A stretch of DNA of 20,653 bases from RGIG5681 sp034180345 (GTDB lineage Bacteria; Bacillota_I; Bacilli_A; Erysipelotrichales; Erysipelotrichaceae). Positions 6,838-15,932 of this stretch are shown in pieces. The stretch covers positions 1 to 20,653 of the forward strand of contig JAXFOQ010000003.1 in the NCBI GenBank assembly GCA_034180345.1, written 5' to 3'. Position 1 is the first letter of the stretch. Every line of letters starts with the position of its first letter. A program made the translations under genes and the position numbers. The notes beneath the pieces were generated by a model, which worked only from the letters and a program-made list of their open reading frames with translations, had not been told where the DNA came from and searched no databases.

Positions 6838-8571
6838 ATGATTAAGAAAAGATTATTGGCATTACTAAGCAAGGAAAAGAAATATATTTATTTAAATGTC
6901 TTTTTTAAGTGGTTAGGATTGTTAGCACAGATAGCGATTGTTTTTGCGATTGCTAATATTATTAAAAATAGTGTACTTATCGGTATTTTAGTACCTGATT
7001 TTAAGTTGGGTATGATTATTTTAATTATCGGGCTGGTAGTTAAGGTTGGTAGTAGCTTTATTGCGAATGAATTAAGTTACTATGCTGGTGCCAATGTTAA
7101 AAAAGTATTACGGACTAAAATCTATGAGAAATTACTTAGCCTGGGAATGTCTTATCGCTCACAAGTAGCCACTTCTAATGCTGTCCAACTTTCGGTGGAG
7201 GGTGTAGAACAATTAGAAGTATATTTCAGTAACTACCTACCACAATTTTTTTATAGTTTACTAGCACCGATAACTTTATTTATCATTTTATCGCAAATTA
7301 ATTTTAAGGCCAGCTTTGTTTTGTTGGTATGTGTACCCTTGATACCAATTTCGATTGTTTTAATTCAAAAAATTGCCAAGCGTTTATTAAGTAAATATTG
7401 GTCGGTATATGCAGGTTTAGGAGATAGTTTTCTGGAAAATTTAGAAGGACTGACAACCTTAAAGATTTATGGAGCTGATCAACAAAAGGCTGAAGCTATG
7501 GATCTTGAAGCTACTAAATTTCGTAAAATTACCATGAAGGTTTTGATGATGCAGTTAAACTCTATCAGTGTGATGGATATTGTAGCCTATGGGGGTGCTG
7601 CCTTTGGCATGCTTGTGGCTATTTTGGAATTTGTTCATGGTCAAATGACCTTTGAAGAAGTCTTAATTTTTATTTTATTAGCGTCAGAATTTTTTATTCC
7701 GTTAAGGCTTTTAGGTTCTTTCTTTCATATTGCGATGAATGGCATGGCAGCCAGTGATCGTATTTTTGCGATTTTAGATCTTGAAAAACCAGCTTTTGGT
7801 ACTTCAGAAATTGGTAGTAATCAACCAGACATCAGTATTAATCGTATGTCTTTTGGTTATGACGAAGAACGCTTAATCATCAATAATTTAAATCTTGATA
7901 TTCCCTTTGGTAAATTTATTGCCTTAGTTGGAAAATCCGGTTGCGGTAAAAGCACAATTGCGAATATTTTAGTTAAAAAGAATCCTACTTATCTTGGTGA
8001 AATAAAATTTGGTGGTATTGAATTAAAGACCATTCAAGAATCATCACTAATTAAAAATATAACCTTGGTAAAACATGATAGTTATATCTTTAAGGGAAGT
8101 ATTAGAAGCAATCTTATGATGGTTGGAAGTTTTAGTGATGAACAATTGTGGCAGGTACTAAAGGATGTTAGACTTGATGAATTTGTCGCAAATAATAACG
8201 GTTTAGATATGCTTATTTTAGATCGGGGCAGTAATCTTTCAGGTGGACAAAGACAAAGACTGGCTATTGCCAGAGCCCTTTTGAAAGACACTCCCATTTA
8301 TCTTTTTGATGAGATTACTTCCAATCTTGATTTAGAAAATGAAGGTTTGATTTTGGATATTTTAGCTAAACTTAGGAAGCACAAGACAATTATTATGATT
8401 GCCCATCGCTTAGCCAGCATTAAAACTGCCGATGAAATATATCTGCTTGAAGATGGTGGAATTATTGAACACGGTACCCACCAACAACTCTTGGACTTTA
8501 AACAAAGTTATTATCAATTGTACCAAACACAAAGTGCCTTAGAAGCATTCGGAGGTAATGATTATGAATAA
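6838..8571 (+). CDS. cydD: CydD-like ABC exporter subunit (fused membrane and ATPase domains)
   Basis: This is half of a heterodimeric type IV ABC exporter in the membrane. The first 310 or so residues form six membrane helices with CydD hallmarks: VEGVEQLEVYFSNYLPQ, DSFLENLEGLTTLKIYGA and EFFIPLRLLGSFFHIAMNG. The ATPase domain follows with Walker A GKSGCGKST (about 365), LSGGQRQR (about 467), Walker B IYLFDEITSNLD (about 489) and the H-loop AHRLASI. E. coli CydDC is linked to cysteine/glutathione export and to cytochrome bd assembly, and a heme-transport role has also been proposed. No cytochrome bd gene is in this window. AGAAGGGG (6826-6833) precedes the start. The next gene overlaps its end. 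A multidrug-type exporter is less likely given the CydD signatures. Confidence 0.85.
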   Translation: MIKKRLLALLSKEKKYIYLNVFFKWLGLLAQIAIVFAIANIIKNSVLIGILVPDFKLGMIILIIGLVVKVGSSFIANELSYYAGANVKKVLRTKIYEKLLSLGMSYRSQVATSNAVQLSVEGVEQLEVYFSNYLPQFFYSLLAPITLFIILSQINFKASFVLLVCVPLIPISIVLIQKIAKRLLSKYWSVYAGLGDSFLENLEGLTTLKIYGADQQKAEAMDLEATKFRKITMKVLMMQLNSISVMDIVAYGGAAFGMLVAILEFVHGQMTFEEVLIFILLASEFFIPLRLLGSFFHIAMNGMAASDRIFAILDLEKPAFGTSEIGSNQPDISINRMSFGYDEERLIINNLNLDIPFGKFIALVGKSGCGKSTIANILVKKNPTYLGEIKFGGIELKTIQESSLIKNITLVKHDSYIFKGSIRSNLMMVGSFSDEQLWQVLKDVRLDEFVANNNGLDMLILDRGSNLSGGQRQRLAIARALLKDTPIYLFDEITSNLDLENEGLILDILAKLRKHKTIIMIAHRLASIKTADEIYLLEDGGIIEHGTHQQLLDFKQSYYQLYQTQSALEAFGGNDYE

Positions 8572-10255
8572 AGATCGCAGTAATTTAGCAATTATGAAAG
8601 CTTTAATTGTACTGGTTAAACCACTATGGTTGATTATGTTTGTAGCAATCTTATTTGGTGTCTTAGGTTTTCTCAGTGCTATTTTTATCAGTATTTTAGG
8701 CAGTGGTGCTCTTTTTGGGATAATTGATGAATATATCGGTGTTGGTCGGATTATCTTTACTAAACTCACAGTTAGTAATCTGTTGTTTTTAATGATATTT
8801 GTAGCATTGATTAGAGGTTTTTTACATTATATCGAACAATATTGTAATCATTATACCGCCTTTAAGTTATTGGCTATTATCAGACATCAGGTTTTTAATG
8901 CCTTAAGAAGATTGGCACCCGCCAAGTTAGAAGTTAAGGATAGGGGTAATTTAATTTCTTTAATTACTTCAGATATAGAGCTTTTAGAAGTATTTTATGC
9001 CCATACAATATCACCGATTATTATTGCAATAGTAACTTCATTGATAATGGTGTTATTTATGGCTCAATATAGTATGTATGCGGCAATACTTGCCCTTATT
9101 GCCTATACTACGGTCGGCTTAATTATTCCAATTATCAATACTAAAATAGGAGCTGACCATGGCGATAAATTGCGTCATGATATTGGTGAATTAAACAGTT
9201 ATGTTTTAGAATCATTAAGAGGTTTAGATGAAGTTATTATCTATGGTCATGGTGATCAAAGGCTTGAAAATATTAATAAGTATAGTGAGAAGTTAAATAG
9301 TTTACAACATCAATTTAATCGCCAAATGTCATGGCAAACTTCTTTTACCACCTTAGCGGTGCTAGGCTTTTCAATCTTGATGCTGGGACTTATGATCACA
9401 CAATTTCAACAGCACCAAGTTGTATATGAGGGGCTTGTGATTTGTACGGTGGCGATGATGGCTTCTTTTGGACCGGTGATCGCCCTGTCTTCACTATCTA
9501 ATAATTTACATCACACCCTAGCATCAGCTCGAAGGGTATTGGATATTTTAGATGAACAACCACAGGTTAAAGATATTGAGGATAATGGTATTATCATTGA
9601 TGATATTAATAAAATTTCATTGACTGATGTTGATTTTGCCTATGACCAAGAATTGATTTTAAATAATTTAAAGATGAAATTTAAACATAATCATATCTAT
9701 GGTATTTATGGCCCTAGTGGTTTAGGTAAGTCAACAATATTAAAATTATTGATGCGTTTTTGGGAAGTTGATCATGGGGCAATAAAAATTAATGAGCATA
9801 ATCTCAATGATATTCCCACAACCAATCTGAGAAGACTTGAGTCCTATGTAACACAAGAAACGCAATTATTCAATGATACTATTTTTAATAATATTGCGAT
9901 CGGTAAATTAAACGCTAGTACCGATGAGGTAATTACAGCAGCTAAAAAGGCCGCCATCCATGATTTTATCATCCAGCTCAAAGATGGTTATCAAAGCAAG
10001 GTTGGAGAATTAGGCGATAAATTATCAGGTGGTGAAAAACAAAGAATCGGATTGGCACGGGCCTTTTTACATAACAGTAAGATAATGTTATTGGATGAAC
10101 CCACCAGCAATCTTGATGCTTTAAATGAGGGTATTATTCTTAAATCTTTAAAAGATGCGTCTGATGATAAGACAATCATTTTAGTAACGCATCGAGCTTC
10201 AACATTGAATATCGCCGATGAAAAAATATCTATTGATACCATCAGGAAGCCTTAA
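8564..10255 (+). CDS. cydC: CydC-like ABC exporter subunit (fused membrane and ATPase domains)
   Basis: This is the partner of the upstream CydD-like protein, with 563 residues. CydC features are the YIEQYCNHYTAFKLLAIIRH segment, ALRRLAPAKLEVKDRGNLIS, and LRGLDEVIIYGHG after the membrane helices. The ATPase domain has Walker A GPSGLGKST (about 382), LSGGEKQRIGLARA (about 487), Walker B IMLLDEPTSNLD (about 509) and the H-loop THRAST. An ATG also occurs at 8558, but GGAGG (8551-8555) would then be only 2 nt away. The ATG at 8564 gives a normal 8-nt spacing and is chosen. The 8-nt overlap with cydD suggests coupled synthesis of the two halves. A 12-bp terminator follows. Confidence 0.85.
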   Translation: MNKDRSNLAIMKALIVLVKPLWLIMFVAILFGVLGFLSAIFISILGSGALFGIIDEYIGVGRIIFTKLTVSNLLFLMIFVALIRGFLHYIEQYCNHYTAFKLLAIIRHQVFNALRRLAPAKLEVKDRGNLISLITSDIELLEVFYAHTISPIIIAIVTSLIMVLFMAQYSMYAAILALIAYTTVGLIIPIINTKIGADHGDKLRHDIGELNSYVLESLRGLDEVIIYGHGDQRLENINKYSEKLNSLQHQFNRQMSWQTSFTTLAVLGFSILMLGLMITQFQQHQVVYEGLVICTVAMMASFGPVIALSSLSNNLHHTLASARRVLDILDEQPQVKDIEDNGIIIDDINKISLTDVDFAYDQELILNNLKMKFKHNHIYGIYGPSGLGKSTILKLLMRFWEVDHGAIKINEHNLNDIPTTNLRRLESYVTQETQLFNDTIFNNIAIGKLNASTDEVITAAKKAAIHDFIIQLKDGYQSKVGELGDKLSGGEKQRIGLARAFLHNSKIMLLDEPTSNLDALNEGIILKSLKDASDDKTIILVTHRASTLNIADEKISIDTIRKP

Positions 10256-10278
10256 GTTAATCAAGCACTTAGAAAGGT

Positions 10279-10310
10279 AATAAATACAGCGATGCTGTAT
10301 TTATTTTTAG
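10279..10310 (+). terminator. Terminator after the cydDC-like genes
   Basis: A perfect 12-bp stem (AATAAATACAGC at 10279-10290 with 10294-10305), a GAT loop, and a TTTT tail. Confidence 0.8.
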
Positions 10311-10338
10311 TTATTTATGAAAAAATTTTCATAAATAA
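10311..10338. repeat. 28-bp AT-rich palindrome upstream of the surface protease gene
   Basis: Perfect 13-bp arms (TTATTTATGAAAA at 10311-10323 and its complement at 10326-10338) surround two bases. No T-run follows, so it is not an ordinary terminator. Its left arm plus one base (14 bp, 10311-10324) recurs at 10386-10399, close to the protease promoter, so it may be a regulator binding site. Confidence 0.55.
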
Positions 10339-10385
10339 AGTACCTAAAAATAAGGCTTTTAAAGTATTTTAGTTATTAAAATTAA

Positions 10386-10432
10386 TTATTTATGAAAAAT
10401 ATTTCATTTTTATGAAAAATTTATGGTAAAAT
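10386..10432 (+). promoter_or_regulatory. Promoter and operator-like repeats of the surface protease gene
   Basis: TGGTAAAAT (10424-10432) is an extended -10 box 24 nt before the start codon. Just upstream, ATGAAA (10392-10397), its reverse complement TTTCAT (10402-10407) and ATGAAA again (10412-10417) start exactly 10 bp apart, one helical turn. TTTATGAAAAAT occurs at 10389-10400 and 10409-10420. No good -35 is visible where these repeats lie, which suggests regulation by a bound protein. Confidence 0.5.
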
Positions 10433-10456
10433 ATTTTCAAATTGTAAGGAGGGGAA

Positions 10457-13400
10457 ATGAAAAAATATATTACAACTATACTTGCGATCTTAATACTTTG
10501 TGCATCGGTCTTGATGCCTAATGATATTAACGCAAGTACAGCTTCTACAAAACACGACATTCCACTAGAGTGGATAGGTAATAACAATAAACAAGATTCT
10601 GGTGTGATTCGTGTTATTGTGGAACTTAATACCAATGCCAATATGAAGCGTATTCAAAAACAAGTATTGGCATATAAGGGCTCATCAATTAGAAGGGAGT
10701 ATGATGTTGTCTTAAATGGTTTCTCAGCAGAGATTCCAGCTAATAGTTTACCTGCCATTCGTAATATTGTCGGGGTTAAGAATGTTAGTAGAACTGTTCA
10801 ATATCAAGAATTGATGGCTTCAAGTAAATTAATTACCCAAGCTCTTGAGGCTAGTGGGAAATATGGCAATAACGGTGAGGGTGTTGTAGTTTCAATTATT
10901 GACTCAGGAATTGATGTTGAACACCAAGCTCTGAAAACCTTGGATAACCCTAAACTGGCTAAAATCCAAGATATTCAACCATATGGGGGTGAAAATAAAG
11001 ATACCCACTTTAATATCAAGGTACCATACGGATATAATTTCGCAGATAACAGTTACTATGTTAAGGGTTTAGAATCAAATCATGGTGTCCATGTTGCTGG
11101 TATTGTCGGTGCCAATGATAGTGAAGAAAAGATTAATAAAAACGAAGGTATTGATGGTGTAGCCAGCCAAGCTCAGTTATTGGCGATGAAGGTTTTTAGT
11201 AATGATCCAAAGGGTGGCGGTGCCCATGATGATGATATTATCGCTGCCATTGAGGCATCGGTTGAACACCAAGCTGATATTATTAATTTATCACTAGGTA
11301 CTGAAAGTGGTTTTATGAATAATGACAATCCGATGCAAAGAGCCATCAATGCTGCTGAAGAAAAAGGGGTTCTGGTGGTGGCTGCTGCCGGTAATGATAC
11401 TGCTGCCTTTGCGAAATCAACTGAAGGTGCAGAAATTGAAAATTACTTTAATCGTAAAGACAATGGTATTGTTGGTTCACCATCAACAGCCAAGGGTGCT
11501 CTAAGTGTTGCATCTTTTGAAAATACCAATAGCTTTGCCTATTATCTAAGGTATCAAACACAGGGTCAAAATAAAGAATTAATTTATAAATATACCCAAG
11601 GAGAAATTCCTAATGAGGCAGTTAAATTCGCCTATGTCAAAGAGGGTCTTGAAAAAGATTATATCAATGATGTCAGGGGTAAAGTCTTATTGATCCAAAG
11701 GGGAACTTCAACCTTTACTGAAAAAGTAAAATTGGCCAAAAAGAAGGGTGCTATTGGAGCTATTATTTTCAACAATAAGGAAAATGAAGAATTAAATATG
11801 AACTTAACAGGAGCACCTAAAAATTATTTTGCGGGTTCCATCACCAAAGAAGATGGTGAAATGCTGGTTAAATTAATTGAAAAGGAAGATATAGCCTTTA
11901 ATTTTGATGCCATGGCTAAACAGGTTGATAATAAGTTTAAGGCTAAGATGAGTAATTTTACCTCAATCGGTACAACAAGCTCATTGGACTTTAAACCAGA
12001 AATTACTGGAGTTGGTGGCCATGTTTATTCTACCGACAATGACAACAAGTATGTGATGATGAGTGGAACCAGTATGGCCTCACCTCATGTTGCTGGGGTT
12101 TCAGCCATTGTTTTTTCAGAACTTAAAAAAGCTCTGCCAACAATTGAAAATCACGCTAACTTTACTAAGAAGACCTTGATTAATACCGCTAAGATTATCT
12201 ATCCTGAAAATAGTGATCTACCATATTCAATTAGAAGGCAGGGCTCTGGTCTTGTTCAAACTAAGGATGCAATTGAAAATCGGGTATTGGCAACCATGGA
12301 AGATAAAAATGGTAATGCAGTAGGTGAATTGCGTTCATTTAATAATCAAAAAGTTTTTAATGTATATCTACATAATTATGGTGATGATACTGTTAATTTT
12401 AATGTCGAACCTAGTCATGTATATACGACAATTTCAAAGGATAATACCTTAAAAGAAGCTATTAGTAAGGCTAATATCCATAGCACCACTAAAAATATTC
12501 AATTAAAGGCTAAGGAAGGTAAAACAATTACCTTTACTCTGGATGCTAAAAATGTGGTTGATGATTTTGTTGAGGGTTTTATTGAATTTAAGTCAAACAC
12601 CAAAGGACAACCAAATATTCATTTTGCCTATATGGGCTTTGTGGGTGATTGGAATAAAGAAAGTATTTTTGATGTTCCTGATACAGTTGAAAATCAAGGT
12701 AAAACCATCTTTAGTGATACTCAATTAATCTCAATGGTCAAAAACCCTTTGGATATTTTTGACCAAGGCAAGATATTTACCTTAGGTATTCCCTTTGGTA
12801 CTACCGATAAAACTTTAAATCCTAGTGAAAAGGCTGTGGCTTTTTCTCCAAATGGTGATGGTTTTGCGGATATTGTCCTACCACAAATCGGTATGCTTAG
12901 AAGTGCCAAAGATATGGAGATTAATATCTTAGATGCTAATAAACAGAATATTAAACACCTATATGAAATAGAAGGTGTTAGAAGACAGTCCTATCAAAAT
13001 TATCTAGGTAGAATTGCCAAGAAACAACAATTTTTAGTTTATCCATATGCCGAGGGTATATGGGATGGAATGGTCTTTGATAAGAAAACTGGCAAGAATG
13101 AACCACTTAAAGATGGTCAATATTATATGCAGGTAAAAGCTCGTTTATCAGAAGACTACGACTATCAAGAGTTGTTATTTCCAATCAGAATTGATAGGAA
13201 GGCACCGAAAATTGAAATTATCAAAGCTGGTGCTAATGACTATGAAATTACTAATGAAGGTCGTTTATTAACTTTTAAAGTTACTGATGAAACAGCAGTT
13301 GGTGTTGTCTATGTTAAGGTCAACGGTACTAGAATTAAGGCTGATAAAATTAATGATGATACCTATAAAGTACTAATTCCTTTTGGAAATAAGATGGATG

Positions 13401-15760
13401 AAAGTGTAACCATCTATGCCAATGATACCGCCCTTAATGAAAGTAAGAAAACCATTGAAAAGTTAGGAGGCAATACCTTAGAACTAACTAATTGGGAACC
13501 TTATATCCAAAAGAAGATTAACACTAAGATGGGTCAAAGTGTAACGGGTCTTACTAAAAATTTAGAAACTAAAAATATTAGTTTCAGATTTATTAATAAG
13601 AAAACTGGTGAAATAATTGACACCAAGGATAATCCTGTATATCCAGGTGGTAAAATTTTATTTGCGAGTTATGTACTAACAAAACAAGGCAAATATACCG
13701 CTTATGCCATAGAAAAGAATGCTAAAAAAGAAGTAATCAAAGAAACATCGTTGGGTGATTATGTCTATGATTATACCCCACCTAAAGTTTTAGAATTTAA
13801 TAGTGTTGAAGTTATCAAGGATAAGGCTTTACAGAAAAATCCATTAAAAGATTTAAGTAAGGACTATGTAGAATATGTAATGCGTTTAAATCCTGACGGT
13901 AGTGCCACATTTAAGGGCAAGGTTTCGGATAATGTCTTTGAACCTTCTGAATTGACCATGTCAATTGGAGGGCGTAATAATAAGGTTATGATTGATGATG
14001 AAGGTAATTTTGAATATACTTTAAAAACACCTTCAAATATGTTTGACTTTGTTAATGTTTCTCAACCTCTTAATTTAAGTGGTGAAGCAGAAAAACCATC
14101 AATTATCGACAGTTTAGACTTAGCCACCGATCCAAATGCCAATCAAGGTAAAAAACGCGTTGAGAAAACACTGACAGTTGTTAAATATTTAGAGGCTTTA
14201 GAAGCTCCAGAAGAAAAGGAATTTGCCCTAATCCTCAATAAGACCTTTGTCTTAGGTAAGGCTAGTGTTAATTCTAATGAGGCCAATGCCGTTATTCAAA
14301 GAGGTGATCAATACTTCTTTAAGATTGATGGTTTTACTAATCAATTAAATAATGTTATCCTGGTACAAAACGAAGTAGCTAAAACTAACACCACCATTGA
14401 TAAGGGCACACACTTTGAAAAAGAAGTAGAAATTCATGAGGGCAGTAATGCCATTAATGTTCGTGTCAATGATGAAAATGGTGAGATGTTGGCAGATGTT
14501 AAGGTTAGGATCCTCTTTGACCTAAGTCTTCCGACGATGGTGTTGGAAGCTCCAGCCCAAGAAAAAATGGTTGAAGGAGAAATTACCAACGATAAAAACG
14601 AAATTGAAAAAGTTATTTATCTTGAAACATATGAAGATAATGTTATCTTTAAAGGTAGTATTTCCGATGCGGGCTTTGGTTATTTACTAAAGATTAATGA
14701 TGAATATGTAGTTGATCATAGTGGCTTAGATCATATCGAAGGTAGCAGTAAACATGGAAATAATACCAAGACTTTTGAAAAGGTTATTGCAGTGGAAGAT
14801 CAGGATATTATTGTCCTACACCTTGAAGATACCAATGATAATAAGCACGATCTTAAATATATTATCCGTAAGGTTGAAAGACCAATTAAAGAGGTTGGGT
14901 TTAAAGTTAAGGATGCCAATGGCAATGATCTTCATAATTGGGTAGCCAATGTTTATCAAGATGATGAAGTTTTTGAGCTTAAAGATAATTTAGTTAAATT
15001 ACCGGTTGGTGATTATCACTATCATTTATCAGAGATGGTTGAGGGCTTTAAGGCTATCCAAGATATTAATTTTAGAGTTAAGGAAGATGGTCTTGAAGTT
15101 ATTAATGCCAATGGTAATGAAATTGAGGTTAAAGACCATACTTTAATTATCTATGCTAAAAAAATAGAAGTTGATAACACCCTTAAGACCCATGTTGATC
15201 AGGTTGAATATAATTTAAATGGATATAATACAGAAAGTTATCATATATACTTTACCGATAATAATGGACAGGTTGTTAAACCAAATAATGCCCATGAAGT
15301 TATTATTAATCTTAAAAATATTGATTTGGATAACTTAGTTGTCTTTAAATTAAATAGTAAGGGTCAACACATTAAGATTAGCGACTATCTTCTAAAAGAC
15401 AATGCCCTAATTTTAAGAGATAAAGACTTTGGAACTTATATTTTTGCCAACAAAGTAGTCAATAAACAAGATATTGATACGATTGATTTAAGCTTTAACA
15501 ATGGCGATGTCTATGAATATGTTACAAGCATAGGACCAGAACAGGCATTAGTACAGCATAATACCAAGACTACAGCTAAAAATAAGGTTGTTAAGGAAGA
15601 GAAAACCAATGTTGATAATAAGTTGAAACCATCAGATATTAAAGAAACCAAAACAAGTGATCATAGTTTAGTAATTGAAATTATTGTCTTATCATCAGCG
15701 GTGTTATGCTTTATAATCCTGGTGCTATTAAAGAAAAGAAAAAACCAAAATAAACAATGA
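10457..15760 (+). CDS. Cell-envelope S8 serine protease, lactocepin/C5a-peptidase-like
   Basis: This subtilisin-family protease is exported and held on the cell surface, where it would cut proteins to supply peptides or alter surface and host proteins. Its 1767 residues begin with a signal peptide (1-27) and a propeptide-like region (about 45-115). The S8 catalytic domain follows with Asp149 (SIIDSGID), His209 (NHGVHVAG), oxyanion Asn313 (AAAGND) and Ser539 (SGTSMASPHVAG). A PA domain is inserted at about 370-480. An Fn3_5-like domain covers about 606-738, and further beta domains follow, starting with AFSPNGDGFADIV near 793, as in lactocepins. A Cna-B-like segment lies at about 1475-1570. 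The C-terminus is a lysine-rich linker, one membrane helix (1737-1758) and KKRKNQNKQ, with no LPXTG motif. The start has AAGGAGGGG upstream. The substrate is unknown. Confidence 0.92.
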   Translation: MKKYITTILAILILCASVLMPNDINASTASTKHDIPLEWIGNNNKQDSGVIRVIVELNTNANMKRIQKQVLAYKGSSIRREYDVVLNGFSAEIPANSLPAIRNIVGVKNVSRTVQYQELMASSKLITQALEASGKYGNNGEGVVVSIIDSGIDVEHQALKTLDNPKLAKIQDIQPYGGENKDTHFNIKVPYGYNFADNSYYVKGLESNHGVHVAGIVGANDSEEKINKNEGIDGVASQAQLLAMKVFSNDPKGGGAHDDDIIAAIEASVEHQADIINLSLGTESGFMNNDNPMQRAINAAEEKGVLVVAAAGNDTAAFAKSTEGAEIENYFNRKDNGIVGSPSTAKGALSVASFENTNSFAYYLRYQTQGQNKELIYKYTQGEIPNEAVKFAYVKEGLEKDYINDVRGKVLLIQRGTSTFTEKVKLAKKKGAIGAIIFNNKENEELNMNLTGAPKNYFAGSITKEDGEMLVKLIEKEDIAFNFDAMAKQVDNKFKAKMSNFTSIGTTSSLDFKPEITGVGGHVYSTDNDNKYVMMSGTSMASPHVAGVSAIVFSELKKALPTIENHANFTKKTLINTAKIIYPENSDLPYSIRRQGSGLVQTKDAIENRVLATMEDKNGNAVGELRSFNNQKVFNVYLHNYGDDTVNFNVEPSHVYTTISKDNTLKEAISKANIHSTTKNIQLKAKEGKTITFTLDAKNVVDDFVEGFIEFKSNTKGQPNIHFAYMGFVGDWNKESIFDVPDTVENQGKTIFSDTQLISMVKNPLDIFDQGKIFTLGIPFGTTDKTLNPSEKAVAFSPNGDGFADIVLPQIGMLRSAKDMEINILDANKQNIKHLYEIEGVRRQSYQNYLGRIAKKQQFLVYPYAEGIWDGMVFDKKTGKNEPLKDGQYYMQVKARLSEDYDYQELLFPIRIDRKAPKIEIIKAGANDYEITNEGRLLTFKVTDETAVGVVYVKVNGTRIKADKINDDTYKVLIPFGNKMDESVTIYANDTALNESKKTIEKLGGNTLELTNWEPYIQKKINTKMGQSVTGLTKNLETKNISFRFINKKTGEIIDTKDNPVYPGGKILFASYVLTKQGKYTAYAIEKNAKKEVIKETSLGDYVYDYTPPKVLEFNSVEVIKDKALQKNPLKDLSKDYVEYVMRLNPDGSATFKGKVSDNVFEPSELTMSIGGRNNKVMIDDEGNFEYTLKTPSNMFDFVNVSQPLNLSGEAEKPSIIDSLDLATDPNANQGKKRVEKTLTVVKYLEALEAPEEKEFALILNKTFVLGKASVNSNEANAVIQRGDQYFFKIDGFTNQLNNVILVQNEVAKTNTTIDKGTHFEKEVEIHEGSNAINVRVNDENGEMLADVKVRILFDLSLPTMVLEAPAQEKMVEGEITNDKNEIEKVIYLETYEDNVIFKGSISDAGFGYLLKINDEYVVDHSGLDHIEGSSKHGNNTKTFEKVIAVEDQDIIVLHLEDTNDNKHDLKYIIRKVERPIKEVGFKVKDANGNDLHNWVANVYQDDEVFELKDNLVKLPVGDYHYHLSEMVEGFKAIQDINFRVKEDGLEVINANGNEIEVKDHTLIIYAKKIEVDNTLKTHVDQVEYNLNGYNTESYHIYFTDNNGQVVKPNNAHEVIINLKNIDLDNLVVFKLNSKGQHIKISDYLLKDNALILRDKDFGTYIFANKVVNKQDIDTIDLSFNNGDVYEYVTSIGPEQALVQHNTKTTAKNKVVKEEKTNVDNKLKPSDIKETKTSDHSLVIEIIVLSSAVLCFIILVLLKKRKNQNKQ

Positions 15761-15834
15761 TTATTATCTTGATATACATTCTTGTTTTGATAATAGTTAA
15801 TTTAATAATACTGTATATCAGTAAATATAAATAA
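15757..15834 (+). CDS. Possible 25-residue hydrophobic peptide overlapping the protease stop
   Basis: The ATG of this short frame overlaps the protease TGA as ATGA. The 25-codon product is almost entirely Ile, Leu, Val and Tyr with one Asn, and ends in SKYK, so it could be a tiny single-span membrane peptide. It has no Shine-Dalgarno sequence of its own and would depend on ribosomes finishing the protease. Its stop codon sits at the foot of the terminator stem. In AT-rich DNA a short hydrophobic frame can arise by chance, so this is a candidate only. Confidence 0.3.
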   Translation: MIIILIYILVLIIVNLIILYISKYK

Positions 15835-15866
15835 TTCCTTTTAAACAAGGAATTATTTTATTTTTA
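15830..15866 (+). terminator. Terminator after the surface protease gene
   Basis: A perfect 11-bp stem (AATAATTCCTT at 15830-15840 with 15847-15857), a 6-nt loop and a T-rich tail. An additional 8-bp inverted repeat (15770-15777 with 15813-15820) lies just upstream. Confidence 0.8.
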
Positions 15867-15889
15867 CTAAAATATATACGAATAAAAAG

Positions 15890-15903
15890 TGTGTAAAAAC
15901 ACA
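15890..15903. repeat. Inverted repeat upstream of the AAA_14 ATPase gene
   Basis: TGTGT and ACACA flank AAAA in a 14-bp inverted repeat 30 nt before the ATPase start. It may be an operator or a small hairpin. No clear promoter boxes are visible next to it. Confidence 0.35.
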
Positions 15904-15932
15904 TTAATTATTCCTAAGTAGAGGATAAAGAG

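Noticed and set aside
9991..10242. Minus-strand open frame inside the cydC-like gene
   Set aside because: It mirrors the conserved ABC signature and Walker B coding region, so it is a shadow of codon bias.
10390..10641. Minus-strand open frame across the protease promoter and signal peptide region
   Set aside because: It is antisense to a gene with a clear start and signal peptide, and has no ribosome binding site or recognisable domain.
15600..15760. LPXTG-type sorting signal at the protease C-terminus
   Set aside because: The C-terminal segment was read through and contains a membrane helix and basic tail but no LPXTG or close variant.
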